Shown here: piece by piece, positions 45,044 to 53,239 of the stretch | How the letters are laid out: the number at the start of each line of letters is the position of its first letter | How positions within the stretch are numbered: the first letter of the stretch is position 1 | Assembly: GCA_035454885.1 (NCBI GenBank) | Contig: DATIGE010000006.1 | Span: forward strand, 1-61,785 | Direction of reading: 5' to 3' | Length of the DNA stretch: 61,785 nucleotides | Source of the DNA: a bacterium | Lineage (GTDB): Bacteria > UBA10199 > JACPAL01 > GCA-016699445 | Notes under the pieces: model-generated | What the model saw: the letters and a program-made list of their open reading frames with translations, nothing else | The model's database searches: none | Told to the model about the DNA's origin: nothing | Made by a program: the position numbers and the translations under genes

Positions 45044-45493
45044 CTATCGTGGGGGGAAAAGGCGTCTGTTGAGGTCGTCCAAAGACTCCAAGGAAAGGGA
45101 CAAAACCGCCGTTTTTTGACGGATCCTCTTTTGCACGGCCGGATAGTCATTCACCAACAGTTCCAAGGCTTGACGATAGTGCTCCAACGCCAGACGCTGA
45201 TGTCGCGCCTGGCTGACGGTGGCGGGCAAATGTTCCTCTAGGGAAACCCTGGGATTCCGGGCCAACGCCTCTTCATCCGCCCCATTCCGAAGCAGCGCGG
45301 AAACGGAGGGAGGTAGGCCGGGATTTCCGGAAATCAAGCTGTCCCACTGATGGGCGGGGTCGGGAATCGTAAGAACGGCGGACGATGAGGCGGAGGCGCC
45401 GGACTCGCCCACCTCGCTCGGGCGGTTGCACGCAACGCCCAGGAGCGACGAGGAAAGGGACAGCAGGGAGATCGAGAGAAATCGCGTCAGCAT
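45044..45493 (-). CDS. Small lipoprotein between the giant genes
   Basis: This 149-residue protein starts at 45493, with AAAGGA 8 bases upstream; in-frame ATGs at 45514 and 45586 have poorer signals. The lipobox is LGVAC. The mature part is helical and Pro/Ser-rich near its start, with no recognised family; conserved features are AHQWDSLISGNPGLPPSVS and two charged helices. It lies on the strand opposite the giant genes, its end 40 bases from the stop of the first, so it is transcribed convergently with it and divergently from the second. Confidence 0.7.
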   Translation of the reverse strand: MLTRFLSISLLSLSSSLLGVACNRPSEVGESGASASSSAVLTIPDPAHQWDSLISGNPGLPPSVSALLRNGADEEALARNPRVSLEEHLPATVSQARHQRLALEHYRQALELLVNDYPAVQKRIRQKTAVLSLSLESLDDLNRRLFPPR

Positions 45494-45605
45494 GACGGCA
45501 TTCCTTTCGCTCATCCGGATCAAAAGTTGCTCGGAAAAGCCTTCATGGGCCCCGTCCTCCGGAGACCTGTCATAAATACTGGACACTTATTGGATCGTGG
45601 ACATC

Positions 45606-45680
45606 AAAAGTAATCAATACTTTCCCCACTTTGAATTCCATTTGGCATATAACATATTGATATTAAATATATTTTAACCT
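45606..45680. other. AT-rich promoter-upstream tract
   Basis: A 75-base stretch far more A/T-rich than its surroundings lies directly before the second sigma-54 promoter, with runs such as TATTAAATATATTTTAA. Such tracts upstream of -24/-12 promoters often carry IHF-type bending sites. No good inverted repeat is seen in it. Confidence 0.4.
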
Positions 45681-45688
45681 TCGCCGCA

Positions 45689-45703
45689 TGGCATGCCGAT
45701 TGC
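45689..45703 (+). promoter_or_regulatory. Sigma-54 (-24/-12) promoter of second giant gene
   Basis: TGGCATGCCGATTGC has GG, ten bases and GC in the TGGCAY-N5-TTGC consensus. The predicted start is near 45715. It covers the first codons of an open frame beginning at 45688, so translation should begin further down. Confidence 0.75.
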
Positions 45704-45717
45704 TCATTTCTTCCGCC

Positions 45718-48700
45718 ATGATCGTCAGGACCATTTCCAAATTGATCGCGGAACACCTCGGGAACGAGGGGCCAACAGAGGAAAACCACGGTTCGATGAC
45801 CGAGTCCTCGCCGGCCGGGTCCGCCGTGTCCGGTAGATGGCTGGCGTTGGGACAGGCCTTCTTCAAAGCCCCGCGCCTGTTCCAAGCGCTCCGTCCTTCC
45901 GACCGCACGCCCCCCCTCCTTCCTCCGTCCCTGATTGTGGACCTGATCCGCTCCCGCGAACTCTCTCTCCCTCCGGATCAAAGACAGACGGCCTTGCCGC
46001 CGCAATCCATCGTCACCCTCAATGCGCGGCCTGGCGGGATTGAGATCACGAACGAATACGACGCCACCTACCGGCGGGGCCTCGAGGCCGTCCGGGATCT
46101 CCGTGCGCTCTTGGAGTCGGCCGGTGCCTCCCCGGACCCGGCGGAAATGGCGGGCCTGCTCGAGGACGCCGCCGGCTTGGCCGAGGATTATGGAAAGGCC
46201 GCCGAAATGGTCCATCGCGTCCATACGCGCGACGGGCTGAACGAATACGCCACGATCGAGGCGTGGCTCGGTTCCCTATACGATGCGGCCCGCCGACACG
46301 CGGAGGCCGGACGTCCGGCCCAGGAAACCATCCGCCTCGAAGGTATCATGCTGGGTTTCAATCTCGCGGGCGTCAACAAGCACGACGCGACCTACCGCAC
46401 CGGCACGGCGGTCAAGCTCCTGATCAACGGCACGGCCCGGGATGTCGCCGCCGAGTGGGGCGGCGGGGCGCGGGGATTGGGGTTGTGGGGAACGAATACG
46501 GTCATCGGCGGCGTGCCCGAGGGCCGCGTCGAAGAGTTCCATCGGGAGGTCGAGGGCCGGGTCTATGACTTTCTCAAGCACGACCAGGCCCTCCCGGAGG
46601 AGATTTCGCGGCAGCTCGGCGGAAAAGACGTCCGCACGAGCGACCTGCCGGGGAGGCGCTGGCTTTTGCGCAGCCGCTCCCACCTGGGCCTCAGCGCGGG
46701 GCACCGGTCGCTGGACCTGCGCGTTTCCGACGTCCGCCCGGGCGACGCGGACCTCCGCCTCATCGCCCTTCTTGAAGGCTTGGCCGGCACCGAGTCCGCA
46801 GCCCGCGGCAAGGGCGGCATCGCCAAGGGAGGCGCCGTCGATTTCGCCCGTCCGGCCGGCGCGCGTCCGGCGCCGCTGCTTCGGACACCCGCGCGCCTGG
46901 CGCCCGGCACCGCGCCGCGGGACGTGCCCGCGATGGAGGCGCCCGAACGCGGAGCGCCGAGGACGCCGCTCGCGCTCGCGGACATTGAAGCCGGCCGCCT
47001 GCCCAGGCCCGCCCACGAGACCGGCCACCTGATCCGCCAGCGCATCGATCTGGATGGCTACCTCGCTCAAGCGGCCCGCGAGGCCTCATCGGGCAACGGC
47101 GACGGGGCGCGCGATCGCATTCGGGAGGCGATCGGTTTTCTGGACAATCCGGAGGCGAGACCTCCCGAATCGCTGCCCCGGTCCATCGCCGGCTTTCTGT
47201 CGGACGGCTACGCGCGCTCGCTCGAGCAGCATCGTTTTCCCGGCGTGTTCCGTCTGGAGCTCTTCCCTCAGATCGTGGAGCGCGCATTTCAAGGCGAACG
47301 GTTCTTCATCCAGATGGCCGAATACCGCGACTATTGGGGCCACAACCGCGAGCACGCGGCGGACCCGGGCGACTCGATGCACCGGCTCACCATGGACATC
47401 CTGGCTCGGGGTTACGAGTACCACGGCGTGGAGGTGTTGACGGGAACCCAGGGCGGCGACGAGGTCTATTTCGCCGTTCGCGGAACAACGAGCGAGGGCG
47501 CCGAACTGACCGACGCGGACGTCGCGCGCATCTCGGACCATCTCGCCACCCACTTCAACCGCATCTTTCAAAACGTCGAACACCACATGGTCGTGAAGGT
47601 GCCCGCGCTGACAGGCGGCCTCTACGACGGCCGTCCCTATGTCATCCAGGACGGATCGGTCCATGTGCAGGGCGAACCATTGACCGATGCGGCCAGAAGC
47701 GACCTGTCGGAGGTGATCCGCATGGCTCACGGGATCGAGATCGAGCCGTGCCGGATTTCGCGCGTCGAAAGCATCTCTTCGGTCGCCCAGGTCGAACGCT
47801 GGAACGTCTGGTCGCGCGTCGACGCCGCGACCGGACGGGTGATCGACATCACCCTTCCCCTGGACGCGACGCCGCCCGAAGGTTTCTTCCAACGCATCAT
47901 CCCCCTCTCCACCACGATCACGCCGGCGGTCGAGATTCCCACGGGCAGCTCGCCCGAGGTCATCCGACTCGCCATGGACCGCGCCGGAAAAATCGCGGAC
48001 GACATGAAGGCCGCCGGCGTCGATCGTCCTCAAGCGAACGCCTCGGACGCCGCGCCGCCACCGGTCGTCCGATTGGGCTGGCTTGAGAGAATGCAGACGT
48101 CGCGACCCGGCCGCCACGCCGTCCATGGCGGCGTTTTCGCCGTCGGCGACGCCGTATCCGACCTCATGCTGGGCGAGGGCGGCCGATGGGCGCACCTCGA
48201 CACTTACGGACATCTGGCCCGGACCTATCTCGGCTTGTCGCTCGGCACGGCGGCGGGAGAAACGGCGAGCCGAGGCGCCGTCGCGCTCTTCGACAACCGA
48301 TTGCTCGTCCGCCAGGGCGAAGCCGTCACCCTCAATCGAGCCGCGTTCCGCGCCGAACACGCGGGCGCCAAGGGGTTTGCGATCAAGGGCGGAGGTCTGT
48401 TGGGCGCCATTCTGGCTACGGAGATCCTCGGTTCGGGACGGATCCGCCTGGAGGAAACCGCGTGGACCGGGGGCAGCATGCTGACCGCCATGGGCACGTC
48501 GCGCGTCGCCCTGGCCGGTGCCGCGGGCACGGCGGAACTGGCCGGCTTCGCGCGATTGGCGCGGGGGCTCAAGACGCCCCATCCCGTTACGATGGCGGCG
48601 AGCGTGGTCCTCGAATGCCTGGTGATCAAGGGGATCGGACATTGGCGCCGGACGCGCGCGACGGCAGAGGCGGGCGACGGCGCACGCGACGCCCTGGCCA

Positions 48701-49503
48701 GGGCCATGCACGCCCTGGACGAAACCATCGCCCGGGGCGACGTCCTTGAATCGAGAGGCGATGTCCGGAACGTCACGGAAGCCTTCGGCGACCTGCTCCT
48801 GTTCCAGTTTTCCCAAATCCTTCCCGAAGGCCGCGCCTTCGTCGAAGCCCAGAGCGAGGCCGCCGAAACGGCGGAAACCCTCGACGGCCTCCTCGAACGT
48901 CACCCGGAGGCTTGGGCGCGCATCCAAGACATCCGGGAGGATCCGGCGGCTGATGACGGCGAAGAGGCCCGCCTCATCGCCGATCTCGTCGAGCACGAGG
49001 ATGCACGGGAGTCCTTGTACAGCCTCACGGGCGGTCGGGGCATAGGCCAAAGCGGGGCGCGCGACCTACAGGAGGCGACCGAACGTCGCGATGAGGCCCG
49101 CGCCGCGCTTCAATCGGCGGAAATCCGGTTCCAGGAGGCCGTGCAAGAGGCCCTCCAAAGAGCGCCCCGCGATCCGGCCGTCTCCATGCCGATCGGAGGA
49201 TCGATCTCCTGGCATTACCGAGCCTCCCTCGAGCGCGATCCGGTCGCCCTCTACAACCAGTTCCAGAACTACCTCGCGAGCCGCATTGCCATGGCGGACC
49301 AAGTCCAGGCCGGGCAAGGCGCGGACCTGACCGGACGATTCCCCGGCCTGATCAGCGGGGCCAAAAGTCCGGTCGAGCACGGGGTCGACGTCTCCGTCCC
49401 GCAAATCCCCCCGATGGACTTCGACCCAACCCTGCGGCTCCCCTCCACCGGCGCGCCCACGGACCCCATTTTGGATTTGCTGGGGCTGCCTGCCATGGAA
49501 TAG
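45718..49503 (+). CDS. Giant protein of unknown function, paralogue B
   Basis: This protein of about 1261 residues is the paralogue of the gene at 40.7 kb, collinear over most of its length. Shared blocks are RLEGIMLGFNLAGVNKHD, GLWGTN, GHNREHAADPGDSMHRL, GYEYHGVEV, VAQVERWN and RDPVALYNQF, plus the same cluster of hydrophobic segments in the last third. The N-terminus and Pro-rich C-terminus are shorter. The open frame extends to an ATG at 45688, but the sigma-54 promoter lies there, so 45718 (about 3 bases from the predicted RNA start) or 45796 is more likely. It carries no signal peptide. The next gene, a barrel protein, begins 10 bases after the stop. Function unknown. Confidence 0.8.
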   Translation: MIVRTISKLIAEHLGNEGPTEENHGSMTESSPAGSAVSGRWLALGQAFFKAPRLFQALRPSDRTPPLLPPSLIVDLIRSRELSLPPDQRQTALPPQSIVTLNARPGGIEITNEYDATYRRGLEAVRDLRALLESAGASPDPAEMAGLLEDAAGLAEDYGKAAEMVHRVHTRDGLNEYATIEAWLGSLYDAARRHAEAGRPAQETIRLEGIMLGFNLAGVNKHDATYRTGTAVKLLINGTARDVAAEWGGGARGLGLWGTNTVIGGVPEGRVEEFHREVEGRVYDFLKHDQALPEEISRQLGGKDVRTSDLPGRRWLLRSRSHLGLSAGHRSLDLRVSDVRPGDADLRLIALLEGLAGTESAARGKGGIAKGGAVDFARPAGARPAPLLRTPARLAPGTAPRDVPAMEAPERGAPRTPLALADIEAGRLPRPAHETGHLIRQRIDLDGYLAQAAREASSGNGDGARDRIREAIGFLDNPEARPPESLPRSIAGFLSDGYARSLEQHRFPGVFRLELFPQIVERAFQGERFFIQMAEYRDYWGHNREHAADPGDSMHRLTMDILARGYEYHGVEVLTGTQGGDEVYFAVRGTTSEGAELTDADVARISDHLATHFNRIFQNVEHHMVVKVPALTGGLYDGRPYVIQDGSVHVQGEPLTDAARSDLSEVIRMAHGIEIEPCRISRVESISSVAQVERWNVWSRVDAATGRVIDITLPLDATPPEGFFQRIIPLSTTITPAVEIPTGSSPEVIRLAMDRAGKIADDMKAAGVDRPQANASDAAPPPVVRLGWLERMQTSRPGRHAVHGGVFAVGDAVSDLMLGEGGRWAHLDTYGHLARTYLGLSLGTAAGETASRGAVALFDNRLLVRQGEAVTLNRAAFRAEHAGAKGFAIKGGGLLGAILATEILGSGRIRLEETAWTGGSMLTAMGTSRVALAGAAGTAELAGFARLARGLKTPHPVTMAASVVLECLVIKGIGHWRRTRATAEAGDGARDALARAMHALDETIARGDVLESRGDVRNVTEAFGDLLLFQFSQILPEGRAFVEAQSEAAETAETLDGLLERHPEAWARIQDIREDPAADDGEEARLIADLVEHEDARESLYSLTGGRGIGQSGARDLQEATERRDEARAALQSAEIRFQEAVQEALQRAPRDPAVSMPIGGSISWHYRASLERDPVALYNQFQNYLASRIAMADQVQAGQGADLTGRFPGLISGAKSPVEHGVDVSVPQIPPMDFDPTLRLPSTGAPTDPILDLLGLPAME

Positions 49504-49513
49504 ACCTCTCACC

Positions 49514-50710
49514 ATGCATGCTTTCGCCGGCACGGCCAAAGTCCGCCTGAGGTTCTTCCCGCTCCTTTTTTTGACGTTCCTTCTTCTCCCCGGGGTCTCC
49601 CGGGGAGAAACCACCGGCCTTTCCGGTTTCGACCTGCGCCTCTTCCGTCCGCCGGCCGACGGGAGCGGCCACTTGAACCTGCACGGTTCCCGGTCGTTGG
49701 GCCGGTGGAAATTCTCCCTGGGATCGATCTCCGATACGTCGCAAGGGGTGCTGAAGGTCACGAACCCCCTGACGGCGGATTCCGTCAAGGTCGTCGACCA
49801 ATATTTCACGAATCTTTTCGTCGGATCGGTCGGTCTCACCGATTTCTTTCAGGTGGGGCTGAGCCTTCCCACCGTTTATTTCGAGCAGGGGGAACATTTC
49901 GAAACCGGCGAGCCCTTCACGACCGCGGCCCTCGGGGACATCGGCCTCGAGACAAAGCTCGCGCTCCTCAAGGATTCCGGCCTCCGGCCGGGGATCGCCC
50001 TCGTCTCCATCACCACCTTTCCCACCGGCAGCACGGAGAGGTTCACCGGGTCCTCGAACGTCACCGAGGAGGCAAAACTGGTGGTCGACAAGAAGATCGG
50101 TCCCGTCACCCTGATCCTCAACGGGGGCTACCGGGTGATTCCAAGGACCCAAGTGGCCGATCTTGAGATCGACGACATGGCGACCTACGGCGCCGGATTC
50201 TCCTGGTCCCTTCCCTTCGGCTCCATGGATCTGATCGCGGAGGCGGACGGCGCCCTGGTCCTCGGCAATCCGCGGGAGAGGACCTCCCCTCTCGAATGGT
50301 TGGCCGGTCTGCGGCAAAGGGTTTTCGAGGGATTGAGCATCGAGTTCGCCGGCGGCAGCGGGGTCGGATCCGGCGTGGGCGGAGGCGATTTCCGGATCGT
50401 CGCCGGCCTGACCTTCCGGAACATCCCCCAGGAGAAGAAGTCGGAGGAAACCCTCCTTTCGGAAACGATCTCCTTCCAAAAAGGCCGATCCAAAGTCGAC
50501 CGCAAATCCGAGACTACCCTCGACCGCGTCGTGGATCTCCTGAAGGGCGATAAGAAAAACCAGGTCGAGCTGACGGGAGATCCGGAACTGACGGGGATCG
50601 TCATGGATGACCTCATGGCCCGGGGCGTCTCCCGTGGGCGCATGTCCGCGAACCCGCCGGAACCTTCCGAGACCAAGACGCGAACGGTCGCAGTTCGCGT
50701 GGTCAAATAA
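49514..50710 (+). CDS. Outer-membrane beta-barrel protein with degenerate OmpA-like tail
   Basis: This 398-residue protein has a Sec signal peptide ending at SRGE (residue 32). An alternating amphipathic barrel region (about 45-300) contains strands such as LFVGSVGLTDFFQVGLSLP, IALVSITTFPTG and GAGFSWSLPFGSMDLIAEADGAL. Residues about 318-398 resemble an OmpA domain at its start (ISFQKGRSKVDRKSETTLDRVVDLL) but lack the usual middle, so peptidoglycan binding is doubtful. It starts 10 bases after giant gene B and must be in the same transcript. Confidence 0.75.
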   Translation: MHAFAGTAKVRLRFFPLLFLTFLLLPGVSRGETTGLSGFDLRLFRPPADGSGHLNLHGSRSLGRWKFSLGSISDTSQGVLKVTNPLTADSVKVVDQYFTNLFVGSVGLTDFFQVGLSLPTVYFEQGEHFETGEPFTTAALGDIGLETKLALLKDSGLRPGIALVSITTFPTGSTERFTGSSNVTEEAKLVVDKKIGPVTLILNGGYRVIPRTQVADLEIDDMATYGAGFSWSLPFGSMDLIAEADGALVLGNPRERTSPLEWLAGLRQRVFEGLSIEFAGGSGVGSGVGGGDFRIVAGLTFRNIPQEKKSEETLLSETISFQKGRSKVDRKSETTLDRVVDLLKGDKKNQVELTGDPELTGIVMDDLMARGVSRGRMSANPPEPSETKTRTVAVRVVK

Positions 50711-50759
50711 TCCCGCTTCCCGCGGGACAGCGCTCGCTACGGCGAGTAAAGGAAGCTAG

Positions 50760-51335
50760 ATGCGCGTGATCGCCGGAATTGCCAAAGGCAGGGCCCTGGC
50801 CGGACCCAAGTCGCATACCATCCGCCCCGCCCTGGACAAGGTGAAGGGCGCGATCTTCAACATCCTCTATGACGTCTCGGGCCTGACCGTCCTGGATGTC
50901 TTCGCCGGCACGGGTTCGATCGGCATCGAGGCCCTCTCGCGCGGGGCGAGGCACTGCGTGTTCCTGGACGCCGCGCCCGAGGCCTTGGGCGTGATCAAGA
51001 AAAATCTGGACCTCTGCGTGTTCAATGACCGGGCGACGATCCTGAGGACGAAACTTCCGGAAGACCTGCGGACGGTGGCCAAGCGGAGCCGCATCGCGTC
51101 CTTCGACCTCATCTTCGTCGACCCGCCCTACGACAAGGATCTCGTGAATCCTTCCCTCCGGAGAATCGCGGAGTTGGGCCTCTTGGCCGAGGGCGGCAAG
51201 GTCATCGTCGAACACTCGCCTCGGGAGACGATCGGGGAGATCACCGGGATGACGGTGAGGGATCGAAGGGAATACGGGCAGACGATCGTGTCTTTTTTAG
51301 TAGACACTTCTGCAGACATCTTTCCTAAACTATGA
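50760..51335 (+). CDS. rsmD: 16S rRNA (guanine-966 N2) methyltransferase
   Basis: This 191-residue SAM-dependent enzyme methylates G966 of 16S rRNA. The N-terminus MRVIAGIAKGRAL, the SAM-binding DVFAGTGSIGIEALSRGA and catalytic VDPPYDKDL are the RsmD signature. GGAAG lies before the ATG. It follows the barrel gene by 49 bases on the same strand and may be read through from the sigma-54 transcript or have its own promoter. coaD, the frequent rsmD partner, is 1.4 kb away here with two genes inserted between them. Confidence 0.95.
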   Translation: MRVIAGIAKGRALAGPKSHTIRPALDKVKGAIFNILYDVSGLTVLDVFAGTGSIGIEALSRGARHCVFLDAAPEALGVIKKNLDLCVFNDRATILRTKLPEDLRTVAKRSRIASFDLIFVDPPYDKDLVNPSLRRIAELGLLAEGGKVIVEHSPRETIGEITGMTVRDRREYGQTIVSFLVDTSADIFPKL

Positions 51336-51390
51336 TGACAAATCCTCCACTTCGTGAGAGATAAAGTCGATTTTCCCCAATAAAATCCAC

Positions 51391-51405
51391 TGGCATGCCC
51401 CTTGC
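51391..51405 (+). promoter_or_regulatory. Sigma-54 (-24/-12) promoter of Cys-rich repeat gene
   Basis: TGGCATGCCCCTTGC, followed by T, has GG-N10-GC and fits TGGCAY-N5-TTGCT. The predicted start is near 51417, and AAGGAGG at 51419-51425 then precedes the ATG at 51431, a well-formed short leader. It overlaps an in-frame ATG at 51395, which cannot then be the start. Confidence 0.82.
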
Positions 51406-51430
51406 TTTATACCCTCGCAAGGAGGTTCGT

Positions 51431-51892
51431 ATGAAAAAACTTGTTCTGTTGGTGATCGTCGTCATGGGGGGAGCGCTGCTCCTCCCCTCTCTGGGTCGAA
51501 CCCAGGAATACCGCCGAGTGCACCGTCAGGAGCACCGGACGGCGAGATTCGTAACCGTCGGCGGAACCCAGGGCTCGGCGGTCTGCACCCCCGCGTGCGG
51601 TCAGGGCGAGATCTGCAAGTGGGGCGACAACGGCCAGACTTTCTGCGGCAAGCCCGATATCGTCATCAATTGTCCGGACAACGATCCCTTGTGCGGCATC
51701 GAAGACTCCGACACCCCGGACAGGGCTGACGTCCTCGTCGGGGCGGCCCCCAGTGAGACGGCGCTCTGCACCCCTGCCTGTCCTCAGGGCCAGATCTGCA
51801 AGTGGGGCGACAACGGCGAGACCTTCTGCGGCAAGCCGGACATCGTCATCAATTGCCCCAATAATGATCCCTTGTGCGGGATCGACGATTAA
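51431..51892 (+). CDS. Small secreted protein with two Cys-rich repeats
   Basis: This 153-residue protein has a Sec signal peptide (about 1-25) and two near-identical repeats of about 45 residues, 61 codons apart (first cysteines encoded at 51584 and 51767). Each repeat has six cysteines in the order CTPAC, ICKWG, FCGKPD, INCP, LCGI. The regular pattern suggests three disulfides per unit. No family is recognised. The unit repeats are conserved at the protein level with third-position differences, so duplication is not recent. It has its own sigma-54 promoter and ends at a bidirectional terminator. Confidence 0.82.
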   Translation: MKKLVLLVIVVMGGALLLPSLGRTQEYRRVHRQEHRTARFVTVGGTQGSAVCTPACGQGEICKWGDNGQTFCGKPDIVINCPDNDPLCGIEDSDTPDRADVLVGAAPSETALCTPACPQGQICKWGDNGETFCGKPDIVINCPNNDPLCGIDD

Positions 51893-51911
51893 TCGCGGAG
51901 CATAGGGAACC

Positions 51912-51954
51912 AAGAAAGCCCCCTCTCATTAGTGTATGGGGAGGGGGCTTTCTT
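51912..51954. terminator. Bidirectional intrinsic terminator
   Basis: A perfect 14-base stem (AAGAAAGCCCCCTC at 51912-51925 and its complement at 51941-51954) closes a 15-base loop. The plus strand continues with ATTTTG, and the A-rich 5' arm gives a U-run on the minus strand. It ends the Cys-rich repeat gene and reaches two bases into the stop of the convergent thioredoxin-fold gene. Confidence 0.88.
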
Positions 51955-52576
51955 ATTTTGGCTTCAACTCTGCGATACGAGGAAACGATTTTTCGAATCT
52001 TTCAGGGTGACGGAAGCCTCTGCGGGCCCAAGGTTCCACGGTTTCAGGGTTCGGCGGTATCTTCATGCTCCGCGCGTATTTCCCGGAGGGAACATAAACG
52101 AGCAGGGCCGAAGGGATGATCGAATCCTCGACGATCTCTTCCTCCCCCGTCTTGATGTGAGTGACCTGGACGGGGACGGGCCCCACGATATCCCAAAAGG
52201 GATCGACGAGAGGGTCTGCTTCATTGTCGACCCGAAGGGTCACCACGCGAATCTCGGATTGAGCCTCGTTAAATTCTCTTATGGCCCTCTGATACTCCGG
52301 CGTCTCCACGATCTTGCAGGGTTCGCACCAACTGGCATGAAAGAGCGCCATGATCCCCTGAACGCCGGGCGAACCCGTGAGTCGATAGAGCTCCGCCACC
52401 GTCCGATCCGAAGGAAGGTCGGGTCGAAGTTCGGACGGACCGGGAGACGGGGCCGCGTTTTCGAACTCATCCGTCGGCGGGGTCGGGTCCGCCTTGCCGC
52501 AGGAAGCCGTCGCGATCGAAAGACCGCCGAGAAAAGCCGTGCGTATCGTCGAAGCATACAAGCGATGGAGGGTCAT
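51953..52576 (-). CDS. Thioredoxin-fold lipoprotein
   Basis: This 207-residue protein has a signal peptide with ATASC as lipobox (C26), a Pro-rich linker, and a thioredoxin-like domain (about 58-200) with redox motif WCEPC (C84 and C87) and a later cis-Pro-type segment GPVPVQVTHI. It would be a membrane-anchored extracytoplasmic disulfide oxidoreductase. The usual CGPC of thioredoxin is replaced by CEPC. It converges with the Cys-rich repeat gene and shares its terminator, so the repeat protein is an obvious candidate client; that is inference. Confidence 0.82.
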   Translation of the reverse strand: MTLHRLYASTIRTAFLGGLSIATASCGKADPTPPTDEFENAAPSPGPSELRPDLPSDRTVAELYRLTGSPGVQGIMALFHASWCEPCKIVETPEYQRAIREFNEAQSEIRVVTLRVDNEADPLVDPFWDIVGPVPVQVTHIKTGEEEIVEDSIIPSALLVYVPSGKYARSMKIPPNPETVEPWARRGFRHPERFEKSFPRIAELKPK

Positions 52577-52716
52577 ATCGCTCTCCTCAACCCCATTATC
52601 GGCGGCGGAACCATTTGTCGCGCGCAGAAATGGGCCAGACGGAAATAAGTGCCCATTTTACTGGACGGCCAAAAATCCCTTGCCCGCCGTGGAACAGGCA
52701 TCCTAGACATCTTGAC

Positions 52717-53205
52717 ATGCCCATCACCGCCGTCTGTCCGGGGTCCTTCGACCCTCCCACTGAAGGCCACTTGAACATCATCGAGCGGGGTCTCAAGCTC
52801 TTCGACAAGGTCGTCGTCGCCGTGGCGGTGAATTCCCAGAAAAAATCGATCTTCAGCACCGCCGAACGGATCGAACTGTTGAAGGAGCTCACCAAGGGTC
52901 TGAAGGGCGTCGAGGTCGATTCCTTTGAGGACAAACTCCTGGTCGATTACGCCCGGGCGAAGAAGGCCCAGGTGATCTTTAGAGGGCTCCGAACGATCCA
53001 AGACTACGAGTACGAGTTCCAGATGGCGCTGGCGAACAAGCAGATCGCGCCGGAGATCGAGACCGTCTTCATGATGACGGAGGCCCAGTTCTCGCACATC
53101 AGCTCGAGCCTCTCGAAGGAGATCATCCACCTGGGCGGTCCGGGCAAGGGGATGGTCGCTCCGGTCGTTGAAAAAAAGTTGAAGGAAAAATTCAAAAAGA
53201 TGTAG
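52717..53205 (+). CDS. coaD: Phosphopantetheine adenylyltransferase
   Basis: This 162-residue enzyme makes dephospho-CoA from 4'-phosphopantetheine and ATP. The nucleotidyltransferase TxGH motif is at 15-18 (CPGSFDPPTEGHLNII), followed by NSQKKSIFS, RGLRTIQDYEYEFQMALANKQ and the closing ISSSLSKEIIHLGG, all diagnostic. The start at 52717 fits the N-terminus MPITAVCPGSFDP; the open frame upstream is unused. The coaC and coaB genes of the same pathway are 5.5 kb downstream. Confidence 0.96.
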   Translation: MPITAVCPGSFDPPTEGHLNIIERGLKLFDKVVVAVAVNSQKKSIFSTAERIELLKELTKGLKGVEVDSFEDKLLVDYARAKKAQVIFRGLRTIQDYEYEFQMALANKQIAPEIETVFMMTEAQFSHISSSLSKEIIHLGGPGKGMVAPVVEKKLKEKFKKM

Positions 53206-53228
53206 GGGCGGGGTCACCCCGCCCGTAC
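53202..53228. repeat. REP-like GC palindrome at the coaD stop
   Basis: A 13-base-arm inverted repeat around GGGCGGGGT-C-ACCCCGCCC, with one mismatch in the outer part, overlaps the TAG of coaD. It is G/C-only in the core with no following U-run, so it is more like a dispersed REP-type palindrome or mRNA-end stabiliser than an intrinsic terminator. I saw no second copy in the window. Confidence 0.6.
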
Positions 53229-53239
53229 ACGGGAATGCT

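Noticed and set aside
45650-45680. Second TGGCAT in the AT-rich tract before giant gene B
   Set aside because: The bases ten further on are AT, not GC, so there is no -12 element; the downstream site at 45689 fits fully.
47086-49050. 654-codon minus-strand open frame inside giant gene B
   Set aside because: Same reason; the plus strand frame is supported by paralogy to giant A, the minus frame is not.
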